A stretch of 64,000 nucleotides of DNA from Aminobacter aminovorans. GTDB taxonomy: Bacteria; Pseudomonadota; Alphaproteobacteria; Rhizobiales; Rhizobiaceae. The notes beneath the pieces were generated by a model. It was not told the DNA's origin and did not search any database. It saw nothing but the letters and a program-made list of their open reading frames with translations. The stretch covers positions 800,501-864,500 of the forward strand of contig NZ_UFSM01000001.1 in assembly GCF_900445235.1 (NCBI RefSeq), in the 5' to 3' direction. Position numbers and translations under genes: made by a program. Below are positions 17,495 through 25,747 of this stretch, in pieces (the stretch's first letter is position 1; the number at the start of each line of letters is the position of its first letter).

Positions 17495-19042
17495 ATGAGA
17501 CTGATCAAGGCAGTGCTTGCCCTGCTGCTGGTTGCAGCCGTCGCCATCCTTGCTGCCCGAATGCTGTTTCCGCTACCGTCGATCAAGGACAGGCCCGTCG
17601 AGACTGCCCTGCCGCCGGTCACCGAAGGCGCCCTTGCTGCGATGGTCGTTCAAGGCAGCGCGGAAAACCCCGGCAAGAGCGGGGTCCTGCCGATTGCCGC
17701 CGGCCATGATGCCATCGCCAGCCGGCTGTTCCTCTCCGGCATCGCCCAGCGTTCGATCGACGTGCAGTATTACATCTGGCACGACGACACCTCGGGCCGG
17801 CTGCTGCTTCGCGCGCTATACGAGGCGTCGAGACGTGGCGTCCGCGTTCGGCTGCTGCTCGACGACAACGGCATTCCGGGGCTCGACCCGACGGTGGCAG
17901 CACTTGACGCGCAGCCCAATTTCGACATCCGCCTGTTCAATCCCTCGATGATCCGGTCGCCCAAGCTGCTCGGCTATTCCTTCGACTTCTTCCGCATGAA
18001 CCGGCGCATGCACAACAAGTCCTTCATCGTCGACGGCCTCGCCGCCATCGTCGGCGGGCGCAACATCGGCGACGAGTATTTCAAGGTCGGCGACGGCACC
18101 TATTATCTCGACCTCGATGTGCTCGGCGCCGGCGCCGTGGTCCAGGACACGTCGAAAGCCTTCGACCTCTACTGGAACAGTGCCTCTGTCTTTGCCTCGG
18201 ACAAGATCATCGATCCGTCCACCGGCACGCTGGAGGCTTTCCTGCAGGGCGCCGACGAGGCTGCCAAGCGCCCTGCCGCAGCCGATTTCGTCCGGCCGGA
18301 TGCGCCGGCCTACAACAGGCTGCGCAGCGGCGGGCTTGGCCTCGAATGGGTCGACGTCAAGCTGGTGGTCGACGACCCGGTCAAGGGCGAAGGCAAGGCA
18401 AGCAAGAACCAGCTGATGATAAGCCGGCTCGCCGAATTGGTCGGGCCGGTGCGGCACGGTCTCGACCTCGTCTCCGCCTATTTCGTGCCGGGTAGGCCAG
18501 GCGTGGAGTATTTCGCCAGCCTGGTGAAGGGCGGCGCCAAGGTGCGCATCCTGACCAATGCGCTCGAGACCACCGATGTCGCGATGGTCCATGCCGGATA
18601 TTCGAAATATCGCCGCGAGATGCTGGATGACGGCATCGAGCTGTTCGAACTCAAGCCGATGGCCGATGCTGCCAAGGGCGAAGAGGAACTCAGCCTCACC
18701 GGCTCCTCCGGCGCCAGTCTGCACGCCAAGAGCTTCGCCGCCGATGGCGATCGCGTCTTCATCGGGTCGTTCAATTTCGACCCGCGCTCGGCGCTGCTCA
18801 ATTGCGAGATGGGCTTCCTGATAGGAAGCCCGACGATGGCGCGGGCGATGTCGCAAGGCTTCGACACCAAGGTCGCCGCCGGCTCCTATCGGGTCTCGCT
18901 GCGGCCTGATGGCGGCATGCAGTGGGCGGAGGACGAACCCGGCAAGCCTGTCGTCACCTTCGAAGACGAACCGAACGCTTCGGCGGTCAAGCGGCTGATG
19001 GTGATGGTGTTTGGCTGGCTGCCCATCGAATGGCTGCTCTAG
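17495..19042 (+). CDS. Phospholipase D family protein (ClsC/YmdC-like)
   Basis: The 515-residue protein has an N-terminal membrane anchor (MRLIKAVLALLLVAAVAILA) and two HKD catalytic motifs: HNKSFIVDG starting near residue 173 and HAKSFAADGD near residue 410, the latter followed by GSFNFDPRSALLN. Spacing and length fit the ClsC-type branch of cardiolipin synthases and related phosphatidyl transferases. The active site probably faces the periplasm. GAGGGA eight bases before this ATG favours it over an ATG seven codons upstream (17474). Substrate assignment is family-level only. Confidence 0.8.
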   Translation: MRLIKAVLALLLVAAVAILAARMLFPLPSIKDRPVETALPPVTEGALAAMVVQGSAENPGKSGVLPIAAGHDAIASRLFLSGIAQRSIDVQYYIWHDDTSGRLLLRALYEASRRGVRVRLLLDDNGIPGLDPTVAALDAQPNFDIRLFNPSMIRSPKLLGYSFDFFRMNRRMHNKSFIVDGLAAIVGGRNIGDEYFKVGDGTYYLDLDVLGAGAVVQDTSKAFDLYWNSASVFASDKIIDPSTGTLEAFLQGADEAAKRPAAADFVRPDAPAYNRLRSGGLGLEWVDVKLVVDDPVKGEGKASKNQLMISRLAELVGPVRHGLDLVSAYFVPGRPGVEYFASLVKGGAKVRILTNALETTDVAMVHAGYSKYRREMLDDGIELFELKPMADAAKGEEELSLTGSSGASLHAKSFAADGDRVFIGSFNFDPRSALLNCEMGFLIGSPTMARAMSQGFDTKVAAGSYRVSLRPDGGMQWAEDEPGKPVVTFEDEPNASAVKRLMVMVFGWLPIEWLL

Positions 19043-19192
19043 ACGCGAGAAAAGCGCGTGACGGAGCGATCGCGGCGGCGTGGCTGCCACTGCAGCAGGT
19101 CTCGGCCGACCAATCCCGGGGGTGCTGATCATGCTGTTCATTGTCGATCCGGCGACAAGCTGGCACCGAAGCCGGTAGCTCACTGTAGCGCT

Positions 19193-19549
19193 CTAATCGT
19201 TTTCGTCGTCGGTGACGCGAAAGATGATCTGCTTGGCGACGGACGAGCACAGCACGACGAACAGCCCGATGCCGACCAAAGCGAAGAAGATGGTGAAGAG
19301 CTTGCCGAGCGCCGTATGCGGCGCAAGATCGCCATAACCGACGGTGGCGAGGGTCATGACCGAGAAGTAGATCGCGTCCAGATAGCTCCAGCCTTCAATC
19401 CAGACGTAGAAGACGGACGCCACTGCGACGAGCGTCGAGGTAACGACCAGCAAGGTTCGGACCTGCGGATCGGCGAACGCATCGCGCATGCCACGTGCAA
19501 GCGAGGTCAGATGCCATCTTGCATGGTGCTTCTTGGGGTGCCGGTCCAT
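19193..19549 (-). CDS. Two-TM potassium channel protein
   Basis: The 118-residue protein has two hydrophobic helices (about residues 32-52 and 83-103) around a pore loop with the exact K+ selectivity filter TVGYGD at residues 69-74. There is no C-terminal RCK/TrkA domain, so it is a minimal KcsA-like pore that would form a tetramer in the inner membrane. A basic N-terminus (MDRHPKKHHARWH) faces the cytoplasm. Confidence 0.88.
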   Translation of the reverse strand: MDRHPKKHHARWHLTSLARGMRDAFADPQVRTLLVVTSTLVAVASVFYVWIEGWSYLDAIYFSVMTLATVGYGDLAPHTALGKLFTIFFALVGIGLFVVLCSSVAKQIIFRVTDDEND

Positions 19550-19614
19550 GGCATGCCTCCGCCCAGACGGGCATCAAAGCAAGCCGGTCGGCTCCCGTCC
19601 AGTGGGGCAGCCGG

Positions 19615-20745
19615 CTACAGCAGCGCGCCGAGCCCGGCGAACAGCCGGTCGATGCCCTCGGCCGTCGTGATCGTGCCCGGTGAAAGGCGCAGGATGCGGC
19701 CACGGCAATCCGTGAAAACACCACTCTGGCGCAGGCCGTTGACGATCGTCGCAGTTTCCGTCTCAGCGGGCAGGCGCAACATGATGCTGCCGCCGCGTCG
19801 CCGGTCGTCGCGCGGGCTGGCGAGTGCCAGGCCCATCTCGTCGGCCCGCGCTATGATCGCAGCGCTCAGCTTACGATTATGCGCGAGCAGTGCCGTCTTG
19901 TCCTGCGCTGCATGCCATTCCAGCGCCGGCACCGAGCCGATGCAGGCCAGCGCCGACGGCGTACCGTGGTCGAAGCGGCGGGCATCCGGCGCATAGGCGA
20001 AGGCGTCGAGGTCCCAGGAGAAGATGTTGTCCTGGCTGAACCAGCCGCGCAGTTCAGGCCGGCACTCCTTGAGCAGCGGTTCGGCGACATGGATGATGCC
20101 GGCGCCCGGCGTGCCGGACAGCCATTTCAGGCTTGTCGATATGGTGAAATCGACGGCCGGCGCGTCAACCTTGAACGGGATCAGGCCGACACCCTGGGTG
20201 ATGTCGACGCCGACGAGGCTGCCCATCGCGCGGCCATGGGCCACCAGCCGGTCGAGGTCGCAGCGGTGTGAACTGGTCGACGTCACCTGGGTCAAAAGCG
20301 TCAGGCCGACATCCTTGCCCCATGACGCGATTAAATCGTCGTCATGCACCCAGCTTTCGCCGTCGCGCATGGCCACAGTGTCGAGGGTGAAACCGAAGCG
20401 CGGCGCAAGACCGGCGAGCAGGAAGTGCAGGCTCGGGAAGCAGTCTGCCGTCACCAGCACGCGGCGACCGGCAAGGTGGTGGGGTGGCAGAGCGCCGATC
20501 AGGCTGTAAAGCGCGGTGGTGACGTTCTCGGCCGACGTCAGCGTGCCCTTCGATGCCCCGATCAGGTTGCTCCAGAGATCGATGAAACGCTGGCGCTTGC
20601 CCAGCGCCCGCATCCACTGTCCGTCGTCGAAGGCACCCCAACTGGCCGCAAATTCGGAAAGTTCCGCCGCCATGGCCTCGGCCTTGCCGGGATACATGCC
20701 GATCGAGTGGTAGAGGAAGTAGGCGGAGCCGTCTGGTGTTGTCAT
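19615..20745 (-). CDS. Kynureninase-like PLP enzyme (aminotransferase class V fold)
   Basis: The 376-residue protein has class-V fold-type I features: TSAENVTTALYSL for the cofactor phosphate, QVTSTSSHRCDLDRL, Asp181 in GVDITQGVG, and the Schiff-base lysine Lys207 in STSLKWLSGTPGAG, as in kynureninases. It follows an amino-acid permease gene by 30 bases, so it probably processes an imported amino acid in the cytoplasm. Whether the substrate is kynurenine or another amino acid cannot be read from sequence; no other tryptophan-catabolic gene is nearby. Confidence 0.72.
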   Translation of the reverse strand: MTTPDGSAYFLYHSIGMYPGKAEAMAAELSEFAASWGAFDDGQWMRALGKRQRFIDLWSNLIGASKGTLTSAENVTTALYSLIGALPPHHLAGRRVLVTADCFPSLHFLLAGLAPRFGFTLDTVAMRDGESWVHDDDLIASWGKDVGLTLLTQVTSTSSHRCDLDRLVAHGRAMGSLVGVDITQGVGLIPFKVDAPAVDFTISTSLKWLSGTPGAGIIHVAEPLLKECRPELRGWFSQDNIFSWDLDAFAYAPDARRFDHGTPSALACIGSVPALEWHAAQDKTALLAHNRKLSAAIIARADEMGLALASPRDDRRRGGSIMLRLPAETETATIVNGLRQSGVFTDCRGRILRLSPGTITTAEGIDRLFAGLGALL

Positions 20746-20775
20746 CGTGCGGAATTCCGTATTGCTGTCGTGGGC

Positions 20776-21453
20776 TCAGCGCGCCGTCATCTGGCGCTTG
20801 CCGCGTTCCTCGAGAAAGCTCACCAGCCTGACCAACGGCAACAGGAAGACGAGATAGAGCGCAGCAGCACCGATCAGCGGTGTCGGGTTGGCCATGAGCG
20901 CCTGTGCGTCCGTCGCCTGCTTCAACAAATCGGGCATGGCGACGACCGAGGCGAGGGCGGTGTCCTTGAAGATCGAGACGCAATTGCTGGTCAGCGGCGG
21001 GATGATGACACGCAACGCCTGCGGCAGGATCACGGTGCGCATCGTCGTCCAGAAGCCGATGCCCAGCGCCGAGGCTGCCTCGAACTGGCCCTTCGGCACG
21101 TTTTCGATGCCGGCGCGGCAGACCTCGGCGGTGAAGGCCGAAAGCACCAGCGACAGCGCCAGCGTCGCTGCGGTGAATGACGAGAAGCGGATGCCGACGA
21201 AAGGCAGCGCGTAATAGATCAGGATCAGCAGTACCAGGATCGGCATTGCCCTGAGGAAATCGACATAGGCTATGGCGAAGTAGCGCACCGGCTTGGGCCC
21301 ATAAAGCCGCATCAGGCAGACGAGCAACCCGGCCGCGCCGCCGAAGATGATGCTGGCGACGCCCAGCAAGATGGTGTTGCCGATGCCGCGCATCAGCATC
21401 GGAAAACTGCGGACCAGTATGTCCCAGTTGAAGAAGGTGGTGATCAGGTCCAT
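20776..21453 (-). CDS. Polar amino-acid ABC transporter permease (HisM/GlnP type)
   Basis: The 225-residue protein has about five hydrophobic segments and the binding-protein-dependent permease signature: EVCRAGIENVPKGQFEAASALG in the cytoplasmic loop that contacts the ATPase, followed by RTVILPQALRVIIPPLTSN. This is the His/Glu/Asp/Lys-Arg-Orn subfamily. It lies between the binding-protein gene (79 bases upstream) and the kynureninase-like gene. No ATPase gene accompanies it, so it would have to borrow one encoded elsewhere. Confidence 0.92.
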   Translation of the reverse strand: MDLITTFFNWDILVRSFPMLMRGIGNTILLGVASIIFGGAAGLLVCLMRLYGPKPVRYFAIAYVDFLRAMPILVLLILIYYALPFVGIRFSSFTAATLALSLVLSAFTAEVCRAGIENVPKGQFEAASALGIGFWTTMRTVILPQALRVIIPPLTSNCVSIFKDTALASVVAMPDLLKQATDAQALMANPTPLIGAAALYLVFLLPLVRLVSFLEERGKRQMTAR

Positions 21454-21532
21454 GGCGAGGTCCGGTCGCAGGACGCTGCGGCCTTGCCAGGCCGCAGCGT
21501 CGTTTCAAGGTTTTGCAGGTGGAGCCGTTGGC

Positions 21533-22327
21533 TCACTCGGCCTTGGGCAGCGGCATTGCAGTCGTCGTGCTGGTACCCGCGTCCGGCTCTACGCCGAACC
21601 ACTTCTTGTGGATCGCGGCCATCGTGCCGTCTGCCTTCATCGCCGACACGGCGTCGTTGGCGGCGACGATGGCAGGATGGTCCTTGCGCGCCATCATGGC
21701 GAAGCGTTCGCCGGTCGGAATACGCACCAGCACCTTGAAGCCCGGCGACTTGGTCATGGCATACTGGAAGCCGGCGAGTTCACCGGCGCCGCCATCGACG
21801 CGCTGGGCCTGGATGTCCAGCAGCAGGTCCTGCTGGGCGTTGTAGCTGCGCACTTCGGCGAGGCCGAGCTTGTCGGTGTTTTCCTTGGCCCAGGCTTCGC
21901 CCGTGGTGCCGGCAACGACGCCGATGACCTTGCCCTTCAGGCCGTCGAGGCCGGTGATGTCGGACGCTTCGCGACCGATGACCGTGCCGTCGCCATCATA
22001 ATAGGGCTGGGTGAACGACTGGTTCTGCAGGCGCTCGTTGTTGACCGAGATCGACGAGACGGCGAAGTCGATGCGGCCCGAACTGGACGCGGCGAAGAGC
22101 GCCTGGAAGCCCATGTCCTGGAACTCGACCGGGCGGCCGAGGCGCTTGGCGACCTCTGTCGCGACGTCGATCTCGAAACCCTCGAAGCTGCCGCTTTCCG
22201 TCTTGAACTCCCATGGCGGATTGGCCGGGTAGGCGCCGACGACGAGCTTTTCCTGGGCGCTGGCCGGTGCCGAGAGCGCGAGGGCAAATGCCATGGCCAT
22301 GCCGGCCGCTAGTTTAGAGAATGCCAA
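21533..22327 (-). CDS. Polar amino-acid ABC transporter substrate-binding protein
   Basis: The 264-residue protein has a signal peptide ending near APASAQEK and a SBP_bac_3 fold: YPANPPWEFKTESGSFEGFEIDV, ALFAASSSGRIDFAVSSISV and LDGLKGKVIGVVAGTTGE. It would bind an amino acid in the periplasm for the downstream permease. The start is TTG, supported by GGAGG seven bases before it; the next ATG lies within the signal peptide. First gene of a three-gene unit with the permease and the kynureninase-like enzyme. Confidence 0.9.
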   Translation of the reverse strand: MAFSKLAAGMAMAFALALSAPASAQEKLVVGAYPANPPWEFKTESGSFEGFEIDVATEVAKRLGRPVEFQDMGFQALFAASSSGRIDFAVSSISVNNERLQNQSFTQPYYDGDGTVIGREASDITGLDGLKGKVIGVVAGTTGEAWAKENTDKLGLAEVRSYNAQQDLLLDIQAQRVDGGAGELAGFQYAMTKSPGFKVLVRIPTGERFAMMARKDHPAIVAANDAVSAMKADGTMAAIHKKWFGVEPDAGTSTTTAMPLPKAE

Positions 22328-22720
22328 TTTTCTTCCTCCCTTTGATCGATCGACGGTGACAAGCGATCCAGCCGCCAGTCACACGTCGCTGCTTCAAGCC
22401 TGTAAGTATGCATGGGCATATGGCGAGCGACGGATCCCATCCGCCACCGGCACAGCCGGACTTTCCGTGGCTCGCCATGTTGGCTGCCTCTGAATCTGGC
22501 GATCCGTGCTTGCTTCGTTTGCGTATGAGGGTTCGGGGCAAGTGTTCCGTGCACTACATCGTTGCCGATGGCGAGCGCGAAATCTCGATCCTACCTTTGT
22601 GCCTCCTCCATCCTCCTCAGCAAGATATTTGCATTTGCATTTAAATTTGTCCAGATAGTTGTTCTCGGAGTGCCCGAGGTGACTCAGCGTTGATCCTGGT
22701 CGGCCATCGACGCCCCGACG
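22328..22720. other. Intergenic region upstream of the amino-acid importer
   Basis: No convincing gene is visible in these roughly 390 bases; short open frames have neither ribosome sites nor family features. It holds the promoter of the binding-protein gene (minus strand), and its far end includes an A/T-rich patch around 22619-22662 (repeated TTTGCAT) that contrasts with the high-GC surroundings. Confidence 0.5.
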
Positions 22721-22762
22721 CAAACGAAAACGGCCGCGGATCGCTTCGACGATCCACGGCCG
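22721..22762 (-). terminator. Rho-independent terminator of the downstream small gene
   Basis: Two CGGCCG arms (22731-22736 and 22757-22762) plus GGATCG/CGATCC form a 12-bp stem with one mismatch and a six-base loop. On the minus strand TTTTCGTTTG follows. It is 26 bases beyond the stop of the 22788 gene. Confidence 0.8.
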
Positions 22763-22787
22763 CTTGGATGCGGAGAGGTATTTGGCG

Positions 22788-23228
22788 TCAGGCGCGGCTG
22801 AGCGCCATCACGCCTGTTTCGGTGCCGGTCAACCGACGCGAACGACCGTCAGCGCCGACGACCATCTGGATGCGGCGTCGCTCCGACGAAAACAGCTTCG
22901 AAGTCGACACGTCCACCGGCGGATTGAAGGCGACGGTGACACGCCAGAGATCCGGCTTGATCGTCTCCTCGAGGCCGATGACGCGTCCCTTGGCAGGGTT
23001 GCCGTTGAAGGTGCCCGACACCGTCTCGCCGACGGCGAAGGGTGCGCCACCGGTGGTCTCTTCGGCCCTGGTGTCGTTGGGACGCGCGGCCAGCGTGTTC
23101 CAGTCGCGCACGCCTTCCTGGCGGGCGACGAGTTCAAGCGCCTTGGCGTGGCTGATGGCGATGCCATCGGCAGCGAGCGCGTCGCGCAGCCTGCGGGCAT
23201 TGGTTTTGTAGTCTTGACCTGTGGTCAT
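22788..23228 (-). CDS. Small protein with glyoxalase-associated N-terminal domain
   Basis: The 146-residue cytosolic protein starts MTTGQDYKTNARRLRDALAA and continues SHAKALELVARQEGVRDWNTLAA, a helical block often annotated with the 'glyoxalase superfamily' in rhizobial proteins. A beta-rich second half (VGETVSGTFNGNPAKGRVIG onward) follows. No glyoxalase metal ligands are evident, so enzymatic activity should not be assumed. The ATG chosen begins this helical block; the frame extends 18 codons upstream. Single-gene unit with its own terminator. Confidence 0.6.
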   Translation of the reverse strand: MTTGQDYKTNARRLRDALAADGIAISHAKALELVARQEGVRDWNTLAARPNDTRAEETTGGAPFAVGETVSGTFNGNPAKGRVIGLEETIKPDLWRVTVAFNPPVDVSTSKLFSSERRRIQMVVGADGRSRRLTGTETGVMALSRA

Positions 23229-23466
23229 GGTTTCGCTCCTTCGCGATGCGCGAACGGCGTGGTGAAAGTCGGGAGCCCGCATTGCCGCCTCGGCCGTCGC
23301 ATCGACAGGGAAACGAATGTTCTGAAGGAAGCTTCACCGTGCCTTGCGGCTGCGGGCGGCAGGGGCTTCCCGCCCTTGACCGCCCTCAGATAGGAAGAAC
23401 GAGGCGCGCCGTCAATGAGGGCGCGCCGGAGGCCGGGTCAGGCGGCCCAGGTCAGGCGACCCCAGG

Positions 23467-24300
23467 TCAGGCGGATTTGTCCCACACCGGGGCCAGCCCG
23501 CCGGGACTGACGATGCGCCCGCCAGCTGTGGCCAGGGCATGGATCGCCGCCATCTCGTCCGCCGACAGTTCGAAATCGAAGATGGCGAAATTCTCAGGCA
23601 GGCGCGACAGCGTCGACGTCTTGGTCAGTGTCACGACGCCGTCCTGCTGCACCAGCCAGCGTAGCACCACCTGAGCTGCCGTCTTGCCGTGGCTGGCGCC
23701 GATCGCTTTCAGCACGGGATCGGAGATCACCTTGCCGTCGGCCATGGCGTAGTAGGCTGTGACCGACATGCCGGCCTTGCGTGCGGCCTGGAGCACCGCG
23801 GTCTGGTCGAGATAGGGGTGGTATTCGACCTGGTTCGTCGCCAGCCTGACGTCACTCAGCTTCACTGCCTCGGCCATCAGTGTGGTGTTGAAGTTGCTGA
23901 CGCCGATATGGCGCGCCTTGCCGGCCTTTTGCATCTCGTTCAGGGCGCCGATCTGCTCGGCCAGCGGCACCGCGTCGTTCGGCCAATGCAGCAGCAGCAG
24001 GTCGACATGGTCGGTGCGAAGCTTCTTCAGGCTGTCGTCGACCGACTTCACGAAGGCATCGCGCTGGTACTTGTCGACCCAGACCTTGGTGGTCAGGAAG
24101 ATGTCCGAACGGGCCACGCCGGAGGTGGCGATCGCCTCGCCGACCTCGGCCTCGTTGCCGTAGATCTGGGCGGTGTCGATGTGGCGGAAGCCTTGGCGGA
24201 TTGCTTCGGGCACCACTTCGAGGACTTCTGCACCGGGCATGCGGAAGGTGCCGAAGCCAAGGGCAGGAATTGTCGCGCCATTGGCGGTAACGAATTTCAT
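23467..24300 (-). CDS. Aldo/keto reductase
   Basis: The 277-residue protein is a (beta/alpha)8 NADPH-dependent oxidoreductase: LGFGTFRMPGAE at the N-terminus, GFRHIDTAQIYGNEAEVG (catalytic Asp and Tyr), the catalytic Lys in FLTTKVW, VDLLLLHWPND (catalytic His), and GVSNFN. Length and order fit the AKR5/2,5-diketo-gluconate-reductase type, but the substrate is unknown. AAGGAGA eight bases before the ATG fixes the start. The leader just upstream holds four imperfect pyrimidine-rich repeats. Confidence 0.92.
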   Translation of the reverse strand: MKFVTANGATIPALGFGTFRMPGAEVLEVVPEAIRQGFRHIDTAQIYGNEAEVGEAIATSGVARSDIFLTTKVWVDKYQRDAFVKSVDDSLKKLRTDHVDLLLLHWPNDAVPLAEQIGALNEMQKAGKARHIGVSNFNTTLMAEAVKLSDVRLATNQVEYHPYLDQTAVLQAARKAGMSVTAYYAMADGKVISDPVLKAIGASHGKTAAQVVLRWLVQQDGVVTLTKTSTLSRLPENFAIFDFELSADEMAAIHALATAGGRIVSPGGLAPVWDKSA

Positions 24301-24313
24301 GATGTTCTCCTTG

Positions 24314-24377
24314 AGAGGACATGAGGGGGAGAGGACATTAGGGGAGAGGAAATTGGGGGCGGGGAGGAAATTGGGTG
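24314..24377. repeat. Imperfect tandem repeat in the leader of the aldo/keto reductase
   Basis: Four units starting near 24314, 24330, 24345 and 24363 share AGAGGA(C/A)AT followed by a G-run. On the transcribed minus strand they read as CCTC(T)CC tracts, resembling anti-Shine-Dalgarno sequence, directly upstream of the gene's AAGGAG. Confidence 0.6.
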
Positions 24378-24437
24378 GATGGCTCCATCCTTTAGGTAGG
24401 TCGGCAGTGAAGCTGGTCAATCATTCTAAGCCGGCAC

Positions 24438-25619
24438 CTAAGCCGGCTGGCACAGAGGTTCCTGGCGCCGGTCCAGCGCGCCGCTCCACGCTGTCAGCAC
24501 AAACGCTCCAGCCACCAGCACGGCACCGACCCAAGGTGTCGCGACAAGGCCTAGCGGCGAAGCGACGACCATGCCGCCGATCCAGGCGCCCAGTGCGATG
24601 CCGAGGTTGAACGAGGCGATGTTCAGTGCCGAGGCGACGTCGACGGCGCCCGGCCGGTGCGCCTTGGCCAGTTGCACGACATAGAGCTGCAGGCCTGGCA
24701 CATTGGCAAAGGACAGGAAGCCGAGCGCGGCCAACGTGGCAAGTGTCCAGGCCGGCGAAACTGCGGTGAAGGAAAACAGCACCAGCACCACAGCCTGCAT
24801 CGCAAACAGCACGGTCAGCGCCTTGACCGGGTTGCGGTCGGCGATACGGCCGCCGGCGATGTTGCCGACCGCGATGGCCAGGCCGTACAGAACCAGGATC
24901 AGGCTGACGCTGGAGGCCTGGAAGCCGGTGACCTGTTCGAGGATCGAGGCGAGATAGGTGAAGGTGACGAAAGTGCCGCCATAACCGAGCGCCGTCATCG
25001 CGAACACCAGGAGCAGCCGGCCGGAACCCAGCACCCGGATTTGGTCGAGCAGGCTCGAAGGTGCCGCCTTGTTCAGGTTCGAAGGCAGCAACGCGGCGAT
25101 ACCGGTAAAGGCAATGACGCCGAGCAGGGAAACACCCCAGAAGGTGGCGCGCCAGCCAAAGGTCTGGCCGATGAAGGTGCCGAGCGGCACACCGGTGACG
25201 ATCGCTACCGTCAGGCCCATGAACATCATGGCAATTGCCGAAGCGCGGCGGTTTTCCGGCACCAGATCGGCGGCAATGGTGGCGCCGACCGAGAAGAACA
25301 CGCCATGGGCGAAGGCTGACAGTACACGTGCAACGAGCAGCAGCTCGTAGCTGGGGCTCAGCGCGGCTGCCGTGTTGCCGACGACGAACAGCGCCATCAA
25401 CCCGAGCAGCAGAGGCTTGCGATCGATCCGGCCGGCAAGCGCCGTCAGCACCGGTGCGCCGAAGGTGACGCCCAGCGCGTAGACGCTGACGATCAGGCCG
25501 GCCAGCGGCAGGGTGATGTCAAGATCCTGGGCCACCGTCGGCAACAGCCCGACGATGACGAATTCGGTCGTGCCGATCGCATAGGCCGCGATGGTGAGCG
25601 CGAAGATGGCTAGGGGCAT
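24438..25619 (-). CDS. MFS drug/sugar efflux transporter (AraJ/YdhP type)
   Basis: The 393-residue protein has twelve hydrophobic segments and the DHA1 efflux pattern: MPLAIFALTIAAYAIGTTEF in helix 1, ALAGRIDRKPLLLG in the 2-3 loop (motif A), RVLSAFAHGVFFS in helix 4, and GVPLGTFIGQTFGWRATF (motif C region) in helix 5. It would export a small molecule from the cytoplasm by proton antiport. The ATG chosen matches the family start; a GTG three codons earlier is possible. It is divergent from a LysR regulator, with a perfect palindrome in between. Confidence 0.9.
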   Translation of the reverse strand: MPLAIFALTIAAYAIGTTEFVIVGLLPTVAQDLDITLPLAGLIVSVYALGVTFGAPVLTALAGRIDRKPLLLGLMALFVVGNTAAALSPSYELLLVARVLSAFAHGVFFSVGATIAADLVPENRRASAIAMMFMGLTVAIVTGVPLGTFIGQTFGWRATFWGVSLLGVIAFTGIAALLPSNLNKAAPSSLLDQIRVLGSGRLLLVFAMTALGYGGTFVTFTYLASILEQVTGFQASSVSLILVLYGLAIAVGNIAGGRIADRNPVKALTVLFAMQAVVLVLFSFTAVSPAWTLATLAALGFLSFANVPGLQLYVVQLAKAHRPGAVDVASALNIASFNLGIALGAWIGGMVVASPLGLVATPWVGAVLVAGAFVLTAWSGALDRRQEPLCQPA

Positions 25620-25717
25620 GTCGTGCACCGTTGACTAGGCGGCCTGCGCCGCGGTTGATCCGTGGCTGCATATGGGGCAAGGGCGCTTGCGCAATAATGC
25701 ATGATTATGGATGAATG

Positions 25718-25738
25718 CTTGTGAATTTGATTCACAAG
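25718..25738. promoter_or_regulatory. Probable LysR operator between MFS exporter and LysR gene
   Basis: CTTGTGAAT and its exact reverse complement ATTCACAAG are separated by TTG. The core has the T-N11-A form of LysR-type operators (T at 25722, A at 25734). Its right end touches the AAGAGG ribosome site of the LysR gene, so a bound regulator could both autoregulate and control the divergent exporter. Confidence 0.75.
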
Positions 25739-25747
25739 AGGCCATTC

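Noticed and set aside
22408..22644. 78-codon open frame in the gap upstream of the amino-acid importer
   Set aside because: No ribosome site, no recognisable family and atypical composition; treated as chance.
25660..25720. Promoter of the MFS exporter on the minus strand (CATAAT box)
   Set aside because: A -10-like CATAAT is present, but no -35 at suitable spacing could be found, so it was not annotated.
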